Assembly (NCBI GenBank): GCA_015143295.1
Contig: CM026574.1
Span: forward strand, 11,410,938 to 11,474,937
Length of the DNA stretch: 64,000 bases
Reading direction: 5' to 3'
Source: Tetracentron sinense
Lineage: Eukaryota > Streptophyta > Magnoliopsida > Trochodendrales > Trochodendraceae
Position 1 is the stretch's first letter. Each line of letters starts with the position of its first letter. The position numbers were made by a program, and so were the translations under genes. The notes beneath the pieces were generated by a model. It made no database searches and had not been told where the DNA came from. It worked only from the letters and a program-made list of their open reading frames with translations. This document shows, piece after piece, positions 23,701 through 33,799 of this stretch.

Positions 23701-26700
23701 GCTGAGATAAGGTATTGATGACGACAACGATGATATATACGCGTGTCTTTATTATATATATATATATATATATATATATCATAATTTCTTATGTATATTT
23801 AACACAAATTATGATGTATTCTCTAAGTAGAGATTTTATGGCAATATTGAGATGTTTAAGCATCCATTGTATTTGACATGCAAGGTCACTGAAGCAATCG
23901 TCACTCCTAAGTGACTGTAGGTGCTGTTCTGGTGATATTGAGTAATATTTCTGCAATCATTTCCTTCTTTATAAGTGTTTGATGATATAGATAGCCTGAC
24001 GACCATGTTTTGATTCTGTATCTGTTTACTTTGAGTCTGTTGCATGGAGGAGCGTAAGTTAATAAATTATGAGGCTACTACACTTACGGCCTCAACTATA
24101 GAAATACGAAAGAGGAGTCTAAATTAAATTTGTAACTGCTGCAATCTTCAAATACCATTTCATACAAGACCCTTCTCCATAGAGATGATCTAGGTTCAGA
24201 TTCTAATCGTCGAGTTGGGAGCGGCTGCTCATATCTCGAATCTCATGCTTCAAATACCTATCTCATCAGGTGTCTTAGAAATTAGAGTCAACTATTACAG
24301 TTCTTAATTGTTAGTTTGTTAATTTAATGATCTTGCTAAATTATATTCTTTTTCTTATTTCATTTCTCTTGAGCTCTGTGTGTCCTACATACGCTGCTTA
24401 CTTCTCTTTAAACTTCATCGTTGAAGGTTAGTCTGACTGTCCTTGTCTTGTGCTTGAATAACTTAATGATAAACCTTAAGAATATTTGATTTATTTTGCT
24501 TAGAATTAGTTCAAGTTGCACAACATTCTAGGCATTATATGTATTTTCATAACTAATATTTAGTCCATTTTAATGAGAATCATAATATGTAATTGCTTTG
24601 TTCTCCTAAAATACAAAGACTAAAAAAGTTAAATCAGATATTTGAAAAACAATATTAATTGGTGCTTTTAGATCCGTATTAACATGATAAATATATTTTG
24701 AGTATAAATAAAAAAAATATTTTTTTCCAACACTAGACAAAAACCTTATGATTTAACAATGACAATTTTGTGGATTACAGCCCATTCGTATTTAATAGGA
24801 AATCTTTTGTTACTTTTAATTTGGTATGAATGTTGGATGATGATATTTATAGAAATTTGTAGGCTTTTGGTTGTTGATCATGTCTTATTTCTCCAAGAAA
24901 TATTGTTAGCAATTAGGGTTTATAATCGGAACAGTATAGAGTTTACTTTTTTTAGTACCTCACTTTTTTTGCTGATTCCATTGTTCAAAAAAAGATTCAC
25001 AGAGAAGAGACATTTTCAGTTTTTTACCCATTTGTTAGTAGATTTCGTGGACTATATGATTGAAATGCACAAGAAAGAGGGTTCCATTTATTAAACACAT
25101 GCAAATATAGTTAGATAGCTAGATACCTGAGGGGGGTTGCTGTACGTGCTCATCTCTTTCATAAAGAGCACTGATTCTTTTATTATAAGCTACACTTGTT
25201 CTTTCATGAATTAGGAAAAGAATGAAAGTATTCAAAGCCAGCTTGATGCAGTTTTATTTTCAAAGAGGCAGAAGTTACGGAATAAAGCACCTATATCTGG
25301 TGCTCTCAATAGCTCGGATACACTGTCAGTTTCTGAGGTGCATAATTCTCCAGGTGTGTTGATTTGCATGACATGTTTCTTATTATTTTTATTTTTAAAT
25401 GTATCTCCTGCTAGTTGAGATGGATAGTTGCTTTTGGCGTTTGCAAACTAGCAGTAACCTAACTGCATGCTCTGCAAGTTTCTTGAAGAAACTTGAGTTC
25501 CCCTTTCCTAGAATTATTTCCAAGCTGGAGACTTGACTCGGGGTCAATTTGGTTGGTTCCAAATGCACTGGAGACTTGTAGTGTTGGATGTCTACTTCAA
25601 AATTGATAACAAATGAGAAAATTCTCTAGAGGGCTTACTACCTTTTGGACCATAGAGCATAGCCATTCTTACTGCTACTTGTGTAAAATTCCTTAAATCT
25701 AATCAGTATGCACCAATCACAACACTCTGGAAGCACATCTCAACTTGAGCGAGTATTCCTTCGCTTCTAGCAATTTACTTTTTGTCTGTTCAACTGAGCA
25801 ATTATAGACCAACTCGCCCAAGCAAGTTTTGACTTCACTTGAGTGAGTTCTGGAAATCAGCGTTCCGGGATTTCCTATTTTGAAAGAGAGTTGTTTCTTA
25901 GTTGGACTCCTATGGGATATTTAAACAATATTTCGATCTAGGGTTTGTAAGAGGGTGAGAAACCATTGAGGGGAAGCTATTAGACAGAGAGATCTCTTGT
26001 AAGTTGTAACCCATTGTTGATTCTCATAGTGAAGAACTCTGATTATCATCGTCTGTGGACGTAGGCTTTTGGCCGAACCACGTTAATTGTTTGTCTATTG
26101 TGTGATTGCATCTTCTTTGGTTTTGTTTTTCTATTTGTTTGGTTGCTATTCATTGTTCTCGTTAGATCCTAGCGTAAATTCCGCAACAGTTTTTTCGTGG
26201 AAGACCTATGATCTATAATATGTGGGAATCTTGGGACTACCCTGTTCGACCATCATAGGATATGGATGATTAGTGTGACATATAAGTATAAAACTTTAAT
26301 CCCAATTAAGCCATGATCACTGATAATCGACATTTTTTTTTTTTTTTGATTGGTAAATCATATATATTAAAGCAAAGCAAAAGAGCAGTTTACAGAGGCG
26401 TAAACTAACTACAAAAGCATAGGAAAACACAAGAAAGAGAGCAAATACAAGCCCACACGGCTACTGCCCCACATTTCTTTCTTGGGTTTACAACAAACTA
26501 GTGTCAAACCATACCTGCCCCTCTTGACAGATCCTTATCTTTGAAGTTTGAAGAAGCAGTTAAAAATGTTACTGATCAGAAAAAAATGATATAGTAGTTA
26601 AGAAAGCATCTGATGCATTTACTAATTTGTTTGTTTGTTTTATGATAGCTCAAAGGAAAAAAAAACAATCATATTTAGCATCAATACAACTATCATATGC

Positions 26701-27390
26701 CACAAAGGAGCACTTACTTAAGACTTAAGCATAGTTTATTTAATTTCCTTTGGAGGTAAAAGAACTTAAGAAACTTCACCGAACGTGCCTATACTTGATG
26801 AGTCATAATGATGGGGTAATTTATGAAAGTAGCTTATTTGTACTGTCTTTTCGATCCCCCTATTTTTTTTCAATCTGTTTTACTTTTATTTCTTTTCAAA
26901 AGAACAACTTATAAGTCACTTTGTTGTTAATTGAAGTATCACAGTAACAGTTAACTTGTAAGCTACTTTGGTGGTAATTGAAGCATGACAGTAACAGTTA
27001 CAACTTGTATGCCACCTTGGTATTAATTGAACCATCACAATAACAGATACATGGCACCTTTTTTTTTCTTTATCTAAGTTCTTATGTTCCCTCATTCCTG
27101 ATTCCTGTACATGCATTACTTTGAATTGGTTGGTATCTTGGGTTTTTCTTGGACGTCATTAATGCTTACCCACCCAACCCAACTGCAGAGAAGCCATCCA
27201 CCCAAGATCCCGTCTCTACGAAAGTCAGTCATCGTGCTGTACCTGCATATCGCAGGTAAATTAGCATCTCCATTATTCACGACCACCTTGATCTATCTTC
27301 TGCTTTGTTTCATATATTGGCATCTTGTTGGGCAGGGCAAAAGTAAGAGGGGTCCTCTTGCAGGACACTGAAGATGGCAAAGATAACTAA
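17715..27390 (+). CDS. Unidentified host gene, last four exons
   Basis: I do not recognise the protein. Four exons with GT-AG boundaries join without a stop: about 17715-17764, 25215-25353, 27189-27255 and 27336-27390 (TAA at 27388). Intron phases agree at each join (0, 1, 2). The joined C-terminus is about 100 residues. A Lys/Glu/Gln-rich, probably coiled-coil stretch (EQERSYQLTKTISAEL, EKNESIQSQLDAVLFSKRQK) is followed by a Ser/Pro-rich linker and a basic tail (STKVSHRAVPAYRRAKVRG, then VLLQDTEDGKDN). The consistent phases and absence of decay, against the broken frames all around, argue for a real gene. Introns are 7450, 1835 and 80 bp; the first is filled with transposons. Upstream exons are not identified and may lie left of the window or around 3227. 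Confidence 0.65.
17822..19240 (-). mobile_element. L1-type LINE fragment, ORF2 3' half
   Basis: The minus strand carries, in order, CIWKGIVKYHKEFEKLLVGN and GIRFWEYE (about 18980-18850), matching the lWKgI..g...F....GdG..irFWeD block after the RT. The zinc-finger region follows at 18357-18250 as MILQNKCCFCKSNEDI, and then SIHFHRSAWTL (about 18030). The left end at 17816-17850 is T-rich on the plus strand, as for a LINE tail. It is heavily mutated and 5' truncated. Confidence 0.6.
19970..20497 (+). pseudogene. RTE endonuclease domain pseudogene
   Basis: A 175-codon open stretch. The start AEQRETKWKGDEALEIGYKL corresponds to the QETKWKG..A...GYKL block of plant RTE apurinic-type endonucleases. 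It continues YDRNGVGIIV, VKRVCDKLMSVKVIL, and after an internal loss of the region containing the GDFN-type motif, FTIAYDLVIANTYFEKRDEH, LVTFKSG, SQTNFFLLRR (family has IDYxL) and ERLTTQHSLVVMD. The missing central block removes catalytic residues, so it cannot be active although the frame is open. Confidence 0.8.
22342..23123. mobile_element. hAT-type MITE, 782 bp
   Basis: Ends are CATGGTTGTTAAATC (22342) and GATTTAACAACCTTG (23123), inverted repeats with one mismatch. They are flanked by the perfect 8-bp duplication ACCGGAGG (22334-22341 and 23124-23131). CA...TG termini with an 8-bp duplication define the hAT class. The subterminal regions are filled with the words acgattcaaatc and gattcgaatc in both orientations. 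No coding capacity. Confidence 0.9.
23751..23779. repeat. (TA)n microsatellite
   Basis: An alternating TA run follows the RTE tail. Confidence 0.85.
25582..26188 (+). repeat. Copia-type solo LTR or LTR fragment
   Basis: It begins TGTTGGATGTC and ends TTCCGCAACA, giving the TGTTG...CAACA inverted ends of many Copia LTRs. Near its end it carries gtggacgtaggcttttggcc and gaaccacgt, a U5 phrase common in plant Copia LTRs, and a TATTTAAAC promoter-like site at about 25918. No primer-binding site or gag follows. The flanking 5-mers (tgtag, gtttt) do not match, so the left boundary is uncertain. Confidence 0.55.
26332..26560 (-). mobile_element. LINE 3'-tail fragment
   Basis: A run of 15 or more T residues is followed by gattggtaaatcatatata. 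On the minus strand this reads ...TTACCAATC(A)n, the form of plant L1 3' ends (compare GATTACTGATT(A)n at 15900). Beyond it is non-coding 3' UTR-like sequence to about 26560. Confidence 0.5.
26895..27055. repeat. Three-copy ~55-60-bp tandem repeat
   Basis: The unit core is acttgtaagctactttggtg, then gtaattgaagcatgacagta and acagtta. Copies start at about 26905, 26953 and 27003, with progressive divergence. Confidence 0.7.
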
Positions 27391-29987
27391 GTGGTAGGGT
27401 TTTTGATTCATTGGCTTCACAATGTCTTCCTATGAAAAGTTTCAGTTCAAGTTGAGAACCGAAATTTTCATTTATTATACGATGAAAAACAAATCAAACA
27501 AAAGGAAAGGAAAAGGCTTGGAGTAATTACTGTAGGTTGTCTCTTGCATTCATCGATACAACAAACACAGTGGCTTACAGAGTACATGAAATGTATATGT
27601 TGGAGTTTGCTGATGCAGTTGCCATTAGATTTTGTTGACATGATTGTATTGAAAATTTTCAATAGCTTGACCAGCTCTTGTTTCTAGTTTTTGTTCATTT
27701 TGTATGATCAAATATGAAGGTAGTGAGTGGTGCAATTATGATAAACTAAACTAGTGAGCATATGTATCTTCTATATCCTATTAATTCCCCTGTTCAATCT
27801 GCCCAGTGGCTACCAAACCATATGATCAAAGTGATTATTAAGTTGGAAAACTGCTCAAGTGGATAATTGGTTTCCACCTGTGGGTCCTTGACGTTAGGTT
27901 GGCTGAAGCTTAAGTTTAAGCCTAAACAAAGTCTAATGAAGATACGGGCCTTGATACCTGTACTTTCAAAATCCGGTTGGCTCTGTTGTGGTGTCTTAGG
28001 GGCTGGATTAACTGACCATTTCTACCCAAATTTTAGATAAGAGACTGTTTTGTGGGTAAGCGGATGAGGACCTGCGACCTTTCAAGGTTGGTACTGGCCT
28101 TTAGTAACACTTGGCGGCATGAGGCAGCCCTCTCAACTGAGTCTCCCCATCTAACTAGTGAACAAGTAAATGGTTCAAACCATAGTAACCTGAAAAAGAC
28201 AAAGGAAATGCTAATGCTAAACATGAATAAGAGACAAAACATACTTTCATATGGCTTAACACCAAAATCAGGAGTTCTTTAATGAAAATGTTGTCATAAT
28301 CACTATTAAATCTTCTTTCTTGGTCACCCTTTTGAGGTTTGCAACCTACAGGTCGCAGGTGTGTTGAATTGGAACTCTTAATAGCGGGCTTTAGGACGGA
28401 TGTGCTATCTATAATTTTCCTGGACATCACATTGCAATCATTCATGGAAATTCCACCAAAGACGAAATACAAACTTGCTTCAGCATCTCATTATTCATAC
28501 TCCAATTACAGTTTCTCCATGATTTTTAGTCTTATGGCCGCATTAGTACTCAGGTTTGTTTAGGTGAAACTCATTACACACCATCTTCAATTTAAGAACA
28601 CCTATACTAGCAAAAACAACACTCATCTCTCACCAAACAAGTTTGAAGAAAAGAGGACAAAGATGAAAGAGAAGCTACTTCCACGAAAAACTGTGAAGAA
28701 TATACATGTAGTATGCTGCAACTTTTTGGTGTAATAGTCTCTAATATCTTCTGCTGTTTCTAGTGATATTAAAGGATATTACAACAATAACTATATCACA
28801 GACAACCTTTCTGCCCTGTGATTTTATTTTTGTTGGTGTGGAAGAAAAAGGACCAGCAACCAGGTATGTAACCACCCTTGTGCCTGCATGACATAGAGAA
28901 GACATGTTCAAAAACCATGTGTGACTAAGTCATAAAATACCTTTTTAAGTTTTACATTGTTTTGAATTGCTAATACAGTTATCTGAAGTTATTGTAAATG
29001 AAAAGAAAATTAATCATGCAACTGACTCGATATTGTGTAAATGCATTCTACCTACCCATACTGTATCTATTCTCTAACTCATTGATCTTAGAACACTGCA
29101 AGTTACCAAAATTAGTATCTACGCAAGAATCCCAATTGCTGTGTATAAACTTCTTGCCTGACAGTTTGATCATTTGTTAGGGTTATTGCCACTTAAGTGA
29201 CATACCGATTAAACCATCTGATTGTTTTGAGTTGCTTAGCCATATTTATGTAATAGGATGCTGGGCTGTGTTTTATATGATTCATCCAGCTGCAATCTCT
29301 CTGTCTCTCTATTTATCTATGTATCTATTTATCTATAAATGTAAATATTTTTTTATTTTTCCTATATTTGATTTCAGTTTTTCCATTATTCTTCCCTATG
29401 CCTTTTGCAGAGACTATCGGACATGAAACCCCTAAGTGTGTGTGTGTGTATATATATAAATGAAAGATTTGTATGAAATTCTTAAGGTGTCTGGTATTTC
29501 AAAAGTTATAAAATTACCCAATTCTAAATTATAAGAAAAGAAACCAATTTTCTACCGATCCAAAAAAAGAAACCGATCCAAAAAAAGAAAAAGAAAAATA
29601 AGAAACCAATTTTGATGTGATATGTTCAAAAGATCCTCCTGTTTCATATGGGGATGGAATGGAATTGACTGAAAGAATGAGAGAAAATATTGGAGCCCCC
29701 CTCCACCCCCTTTTTTCCCTTCTTTCTTCAATCCCTCTTTTAATTCTAATTTTTTAAAAAATATGAAAGAAGTATAAAATAAATAAAAGAAGAGTAGATC
29801 TTCAATCATACACGTATAATTTTCTAATAAGTTTTCTACTCTTTTGGCACAAAAATTCTAATTAAGTTTTGTAGTTATAGAATCCCTGAAACTAAGGAGT
29901 TTAATCCTGAACCTAATCACTGATATTTGATTTTCCCCAAACACTGAAATCATGAGTTTTGTTTTATTTTTTTCTCTCTCCATAAAA
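27391..29987. other. Intergenic region, little recognisable
   Basis: The 3' flank of the plus-strand gene and the 3' flank of the minus-strand gene meet here. There is a (TG)n(TA)n run at about 29436-29458. I see no domain, transposon terminus or conserved frame. Short open frames at 28033-28563 on both strands are unremarkable. Confidence 0.5.
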
Positions 29988-30935
29988 TTAAAAATACCTG
30001 CTATTGCTGCTATTACTGCTACCACTGCTACCAATACTTCCATTGATGCTACCCGTCCCACCATTTTCGCTCTCTCCTGCAAGTGATAATCTTCTCTTCC
30101 ACCACTCCTGATCTACACCCTTCTCAGATCCCTCCAATAACGGAGGCCTCGGAGAAATTTTTGAATACATATTTGTTGTTGAACTCTTTTTCTTCTTTGA
30201 TCCAAAAGAAATTGGGAAGAACATCTTAAGAAGAAAAGGTCCATTATCCATACTTCCACTTCTTGTAATTTGTCCCTTCTTATTCCTCTTTTTCTTCTCA
30301 TTTCCACTCATATGATTATTATTCAAAATTCTCTCTTCAACCACAGTCACCTCTTGAACTCCTTGCACCAGTGGCTGCTCAACAAGATCTTTCAGCGATA
30401 GCTCATACGAAGACTCGGGCATATTTTTAATCATCTCCATCAGCTCCTGCCGCCCTCTAGCGATAGCCTGTGATCGGGAAGTCGGGGAAAGATAACAGTA
30501 ATGGTGCTGGTGGGTAGGGTGCAATGAAGAACCTTTGGTTTTAGGACTTGTGGGTGGACTTTTCTTCCATAGTGGTGGCAAGACTTTCCCGGGCTTGTCT
30601 TCCATTTCCGTTTGAGATCCGAATTGTGTTCCACCATGACCCAGATCGCCATAGTTTCTCTGGTTCCATATACTTAAACTGTTTGCACTTGAACTGTCAT
30701 AACTACCATTTACAGGGCTGTTCTTCCATAGTGGCGGCAATACTTTCCCGGGCTCGTCTTCCGTTTCCGTTTGCAATCCGAATTGTAATCGCCCATGACC
30801 CAGATCGCCATAGTTTCTCTGATTCCATGTACTTAAACAGATTGAGCTTGAACTGTCATAACTACCATTTACAGGGCCGTTCGGATTGGAAGAGTAGTCT
30901 TGGTTTTCGGCGAGTCCTCGTCGGAGATCAAGCAT
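29988..30935 (-). CDS. Conserved plant protein of unknown function, 315 aa
   Basis: A single open frame from ATG at 30935 to TAA at 29988, without decay. It resembles a family of small Ser-rich plant proteins recognised by the block SRSQAIARGRQELMEMIKNM directly followed by PESSYELSLKDLVE (about residues 153-186). After it come a basic stretch (EKKKRNKKGQITRSGS, about 212-227), a hydrophobic/basic segment GPFLLKMFFPISFGSKKKK (about 232-250), the motif WWKRRLSLAGES (about 278-289) and a Gly/Ser/Asn-rich end. No signal peptide or clear membrane segment; the basic patches would suit nuclear or membrane-surface location (inference). Residues of about 20-125 are two 53-residue copies in tandem. 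The stop lies just after AG|GTATTT, a possible splice donor, so a short final exon cannot be excluded. Function unknown. Confidence 0.8.
   Translation of the reverse strand: MLDLRRGLAENQDYSSNPNGPVNGSYDSSSSICLSTWNQRNYGDLGHGRLQFGLQTETEDEPGKVLPPLWKNSPVNGSYDSSSANSLSIWNQRNYGDLGHGGTQFGSQTEMEDKPGKVLPPLWKKSPPTSPKTKGSSLHPTHQHHYCYLSPTSRSQAIARGRQELMEMIKNMPESSYELSLKDLVEQPLVQGVQEVTVVEERILNNNHMSGNEKKKRNKKGQITRSGSMDNGPFLLKMFFPISFGSKKKKSSTTNMYSKISPRPPLLEGSEKGVDQEWWKRRLSLAGESENGGTGSINGSIGSSGSSNSSNSRYF
30562..30879 (-). repeat. 159-bp in-frame tandem duplication inside the gene
   Basis: Copy A is 30721-30879 and copy B is 30562-30720, each exactly 159 bp and directly adjacent. Each encodes 53 residues, and by hand count 42 of 53 are identical. 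Both contain PVNGSYDSSS, WNQRNYGDLGHG and PGKVLPPLWK. Confidence 0.9.
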
Positions 30936-31274
30936 GGTTTGAGGAGAGTTTGAGTAAGGAGAAAGGAAGAGAAATTGTGGCTGTAAGAAGAGAAGGTGGG
31001 TATGGATTCAGCATCACCACCAGCCCAGGTCCTTATCAAAGTTCTCTAACAGATGTTAATGGAGTCAATGCTTTCTAGATGAATGGAAGGACGTAGGCCC
31101 ATCTTTTTTTCCCGTTTTTCCGTTTTGTGTTTCATGAACATCTTTCTTTTATTTTCTTCTTATAGAAAGACTGCCATGTCCCTTGTGTTTCTCTTTCTTC
31201 AAACACTCACACCATTCTTGTGACTTGTGAGGATAGCTAAAGCCAAGCTAGTTATTACTTACTAGGGCCGGCTA

Positions 31275-31652
31275 TTTTTTTTTGAGTCGTAATCTTCTCC
31301 AGTTGTAACCGGTTTTGCCAAAACCAGTTACTCCCCCTAAGGTTGTCACGTGTCCCTTTCTACCCTCCTTAACTGTGGTTTAAACTCACCCACCTCTAGG
31401 GTACATCCACTTAGCCTTGGTTTTTAGAAAAAATATTAAAAAATTTAACCCTAGGAATTAGTGAATTTTAACCACGGTTAATGAATTTTTTTAATTCTTT
31501 TTTTCCTAAAAACGAAGGATAGTTGGGTGAACACTAGGGGTGAGTGAATCTTAACCATAGTTAAGGGGTATTAAAAGGGACATGGTCACCTCAAGGGCGT
31601 AACCGGTTTTGGCAAAACTGGTTATGACTGGAGAAGATCACGATTTTTTTTG
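31275..31652. mobile_element. Foldback MITE, ~378 bp
   Basis: The two halves are inverted repeats about 180 bp long. The left reads tcgtaatcttctccagttgt, then aaccggttttgccaaaacc, then later ccttaactgtggtttaaact. The right half read in reverse gives tcgtgatcttctccagtcat, aaccagttttgccaaaacc and ccttaactatggttaagatt. Short T/A runs close both ends. No clear target duplication. Confidence 0.75.
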
Positions 31653-32159
31653 TCCTTTTTGAACTTTGCTACCAGGTCCCCACTGGTTTGGTGTGTGGTC
31701 CTACTCGCTTTACTCTCTCTTTTTTCTTTGTCTTTCCTACTCTCCTTTCCCCCTTTTTCTGTGGAAAGGGTTGTTGCAACCCATTCTCCATCGCATCCAC
31801 GGTTGATCTAGACCGTCGGTTCGGTAAGGGTCTCGCAACATGTGGGCAGATGAGATTGGTGGCAATCTATTTGAAGTTATTTGAAAAATCTTTTAACCAT
31901 GGAGGGACTAAGCATTGGGATTTTTTCATCCACATATTGGTCTAATGAATCTAAACCCTAATTTGTTGAAAAATGTGTTTACCAAGTAGTTTTAGTTTTT
32001 TTTAAAATTTGGTTAAGAAAGTAGTTTTAGTTCAAAATCTGTATGATTTTAGTCCATGTGGCCTCCAATGAACCAAAAAAAAAAAAAATCCCTATGATTT
32101 CTGTCCTAAGGGATGGCCTTCACTTACCCAAAGCCCATTACTAAACTTGAGTAAGAGAA

Positions 32160-32505
32160 GAATCACAGCCAATTGCGATTGCATTCACATGTCAACACGT
32201 GCCCTTTTTAATCCTTACTAACTATGGTTAAGATTCCTTAACCCTTAGTGTTCAACAATCTAGCCTTGGTTATTTGAATAAAATATTTTGAAAAAGAGCA
32301 ATAGTTCGTTCCATTGGTGAGGAACGAACTAAATATTGCTACTCACTCTTACAAAGTTGTCATGCCATGAACTCAGGTTAATTTTTAATCCTGTAGTTAC
32401 ATTATTTTATTTGATTTTTCTAAAATCAAAGGGTAGATGGGTGAACCTTAGGGGTTAGTGAATCTTAACCAAAGTTCAAAAGAGTTAAAAGAGTGACACA
32501 TGGCA
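32160..32505. mobile_element. Foldback MITE of the TTAAC-ATGGTTAAG family
   Basis: The left half contains gccaattgcgattgcattca, catgtcaacacgtgccc and actatggttaagattccttaa. The right half (32405-32500) contains ggggttagtgaatcttaacc and aaagttcaaaagagttaaaa in inverted sense. The centre is a non-matching ~100-bp segment. Confidence 0.6.
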
Positions 32506-32607
32506 TGAAAAGGGGACCCAAGATGCCCTCCTTACTGCATCGAGGAGGTGATTATTTTCCTTTGAAAAAATTAGCCTAATAAAGTATAATCTTCTACATT
32601 TTAGGCA

Positions 32608-32897
32608 CGGCCTCGGATTGTCTCTGGCGAAGCAGAAAGGGCTCTCGCCATACATTGTGCCACAGAGTTGGCATAAAAAAAGGGAGAAGTCATTCCATTT
32701 TCTTCCCATTATTTTGACTTCTTCCCATTTATATCTCTCCCCCTTATTCTCACACACTTATCGCCACATGTCTTATTATGTACGGAGAAGTCAAAATCAT
32801 GAGACCCATGATTTTGACTTCTCCACCACTTGTCCCCTATTCTATGGAACCCCGAGACAAGCCCTTTCTAGCTTCGCTAGAGACAATCCGAGGCCGA
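32608..32897. mobile_element. MITE with 37-bp terminal inverted repeats
   Basis: The left end is GGCCTCGGATTGTCTCTGGC, followed by GAAGCAGAAAGGGCTC. The right end reads in reverse GGCCTCGGATTGTCTCTAGC, then GAAGCTAGAAAGGGCTT. No convincing target duplication is visible. Inside it, 32784-32824 is a perfect hairpin with 18-bp arms and a 5-nt loop. Confidence 0.75.
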
Positions 32898-33198
32898 CAC
32901 GGCACAATAAATTAAGCAAGTAAAGTTATCATGCAACGCACATATGCCCTAAGCGCACACACAGCAACAGCCAGCGCACACAGCAGCCAGACCTAAGGAA
33001 GCCACTAAGGTGCCATAGGAGTAAGTCTAAGCATTCACCCAAAAAGGCCCCCCCAAAAATAAGTAGGTGAGAGAATAAAAAAGAAAAGTATAATTCGCAA
33101 AAAGTACACTCGTAAATATAATTTAATTTGGATTTTGTTAGTCTCACTCTCCATTATTGAACTCTCATTTTCCATGCAAAAAGGCAATTTTGTTTTTA

Positions 33199-33420
33199 AT
33201 GGGCTCACAACCACAAAATAATTCTTGCTTTCTCTTTTCATGGAAAATGAGATGATGCAATAAGAGGACAGTGGTCCTAGTATTTCCCCATTTGATTTTC
33301 ACTCCAGTTTTTTTAGCTGGGCTCACAACCACACAATAAGTCCTGCTTTCCCTTTTCATGGAAAATGAGATACTGCAATAAGAGGAGAGTGGTCCTAGCA
33401 TTTCCCTATCTGATTTTCAT
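33199..33420. repeat. 119-bp tandem duplication
   Basis: Copies start at 33199 and 33318, both beginning gggctcacaaccaca. They run through cttttcatggaaaatgagat and gtggtcctag to tgattttca, with about ten differences. Confidence 0.8.
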
Positions 33421-33447
33421 TATCACTCTCCTCACATTAATTAGGTT

Positions 33448-33580
33448 TTTTTTTTCGCATATGACGGTTGAGAGTTGATAGTTAAGTTAATATACATGGT
33501 GAATTTTCAAGTATCACACAGACTAGAAATCGAGTCCTCAGCCCTTAAAAGGACATGTCCAACCACTGCAAAGCAGCTGG
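33448..33580 (-). mobile_element. Possible tRNA-derived SINE
   Basis: The minus strand reads GCAGTGGTTGGACATGTCC, then GGGCTGAGGACTCGATTTC, and about 100 bp later ends in a run of A. An A-box-like TGGTTGGAC and a B-box-like GACTCGATTTC about 20 bp apart with an A tail suggest a SINE. Box matches are weak and no target duplication is seen. Confidence 0.35.
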
Positions 33581-33799
33581 ATTGTATTCACCTAAGACTT
33601 GAATTGTAATTTATCTTATTTTCATCCCTGTGGACAATATCCTAACTTCTAAGAACAGATAAATGATGTCTTGAACAAGAAAAGGAAACCCTTTCTATTA
33701 TTAACACTTCTGCCCTTCGGATATCTTTTTAAAAAGTCAAAAACTTCTGCTCCACTCTTCTTAACTTCATCAAATGACCTACCTCACTAGTGACACTGC

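Larger units (their letters stand above)
19830..23735 (+). mobile_element. RTE-type LINE, decayed, carrying a hAT MITE
   Basis: A plus-strand RTE LINE. The endonuclease is at about 19970-20497, followed by scattered RT remnants (for example NYREIKLINHTMK at 21350 and VSIWYLLT*IKH at 21550). The insert at 22342-23123 splits it, and the conserved end resumes at 23365 (NMRMLRWMSRKTEKYDK) and 23480 (VG*DGLD, GRPK-like). It finishes in gatgacgacaacgatgat at about 23730, the usual RTE tail. The segment at 22200-22333 plus 23124-23360 does not match the RTE and may be a further small insertion. Confidence 0.75.
17765..25214 (+). other. 7.4-kb intron filled with transposons
   Basis: The intron begins GTACACG after 17764 and ends ...GAATTAG at 25214. 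It holds an L1 fragment (minus), an RTE LINE (plus) with a hAT MITE, and a (TA)n run. At 23781-25214 I see only AT-rich sequence. A 111-codon open frame at 24759-25094 has no known domain. Confidence 0.6.
25354..27188 (+). other. Intron with LTR, LINE tail and tandem repeat
   Basis: The intron begins GTGTGTTG and ends AACTGCAG. It contains a Copia-type LTR (25582-26188), a minus-strand LINE 3' tail (26332-26560) and a three-copy tandem repeat (26895-27055). No other exon is recognised. Confidence 0.55.

Noticed and set aside
24759-25094. 111-codon open frame inside the large intron
   Set aside because: AT-rich random-like composition with hydrophobic runs, no domain, lying between splice sites of a better-supported gene.
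25577-26193. Complete solo Copia LTR with target duplication
   Set aside because: Termini look right, but the flanking 5-mers differ, so completeness is not claimed.
28020-28563. Opposed open frames as a gene
   Set aside because: No motif, no splice structure and no agreement between frames.
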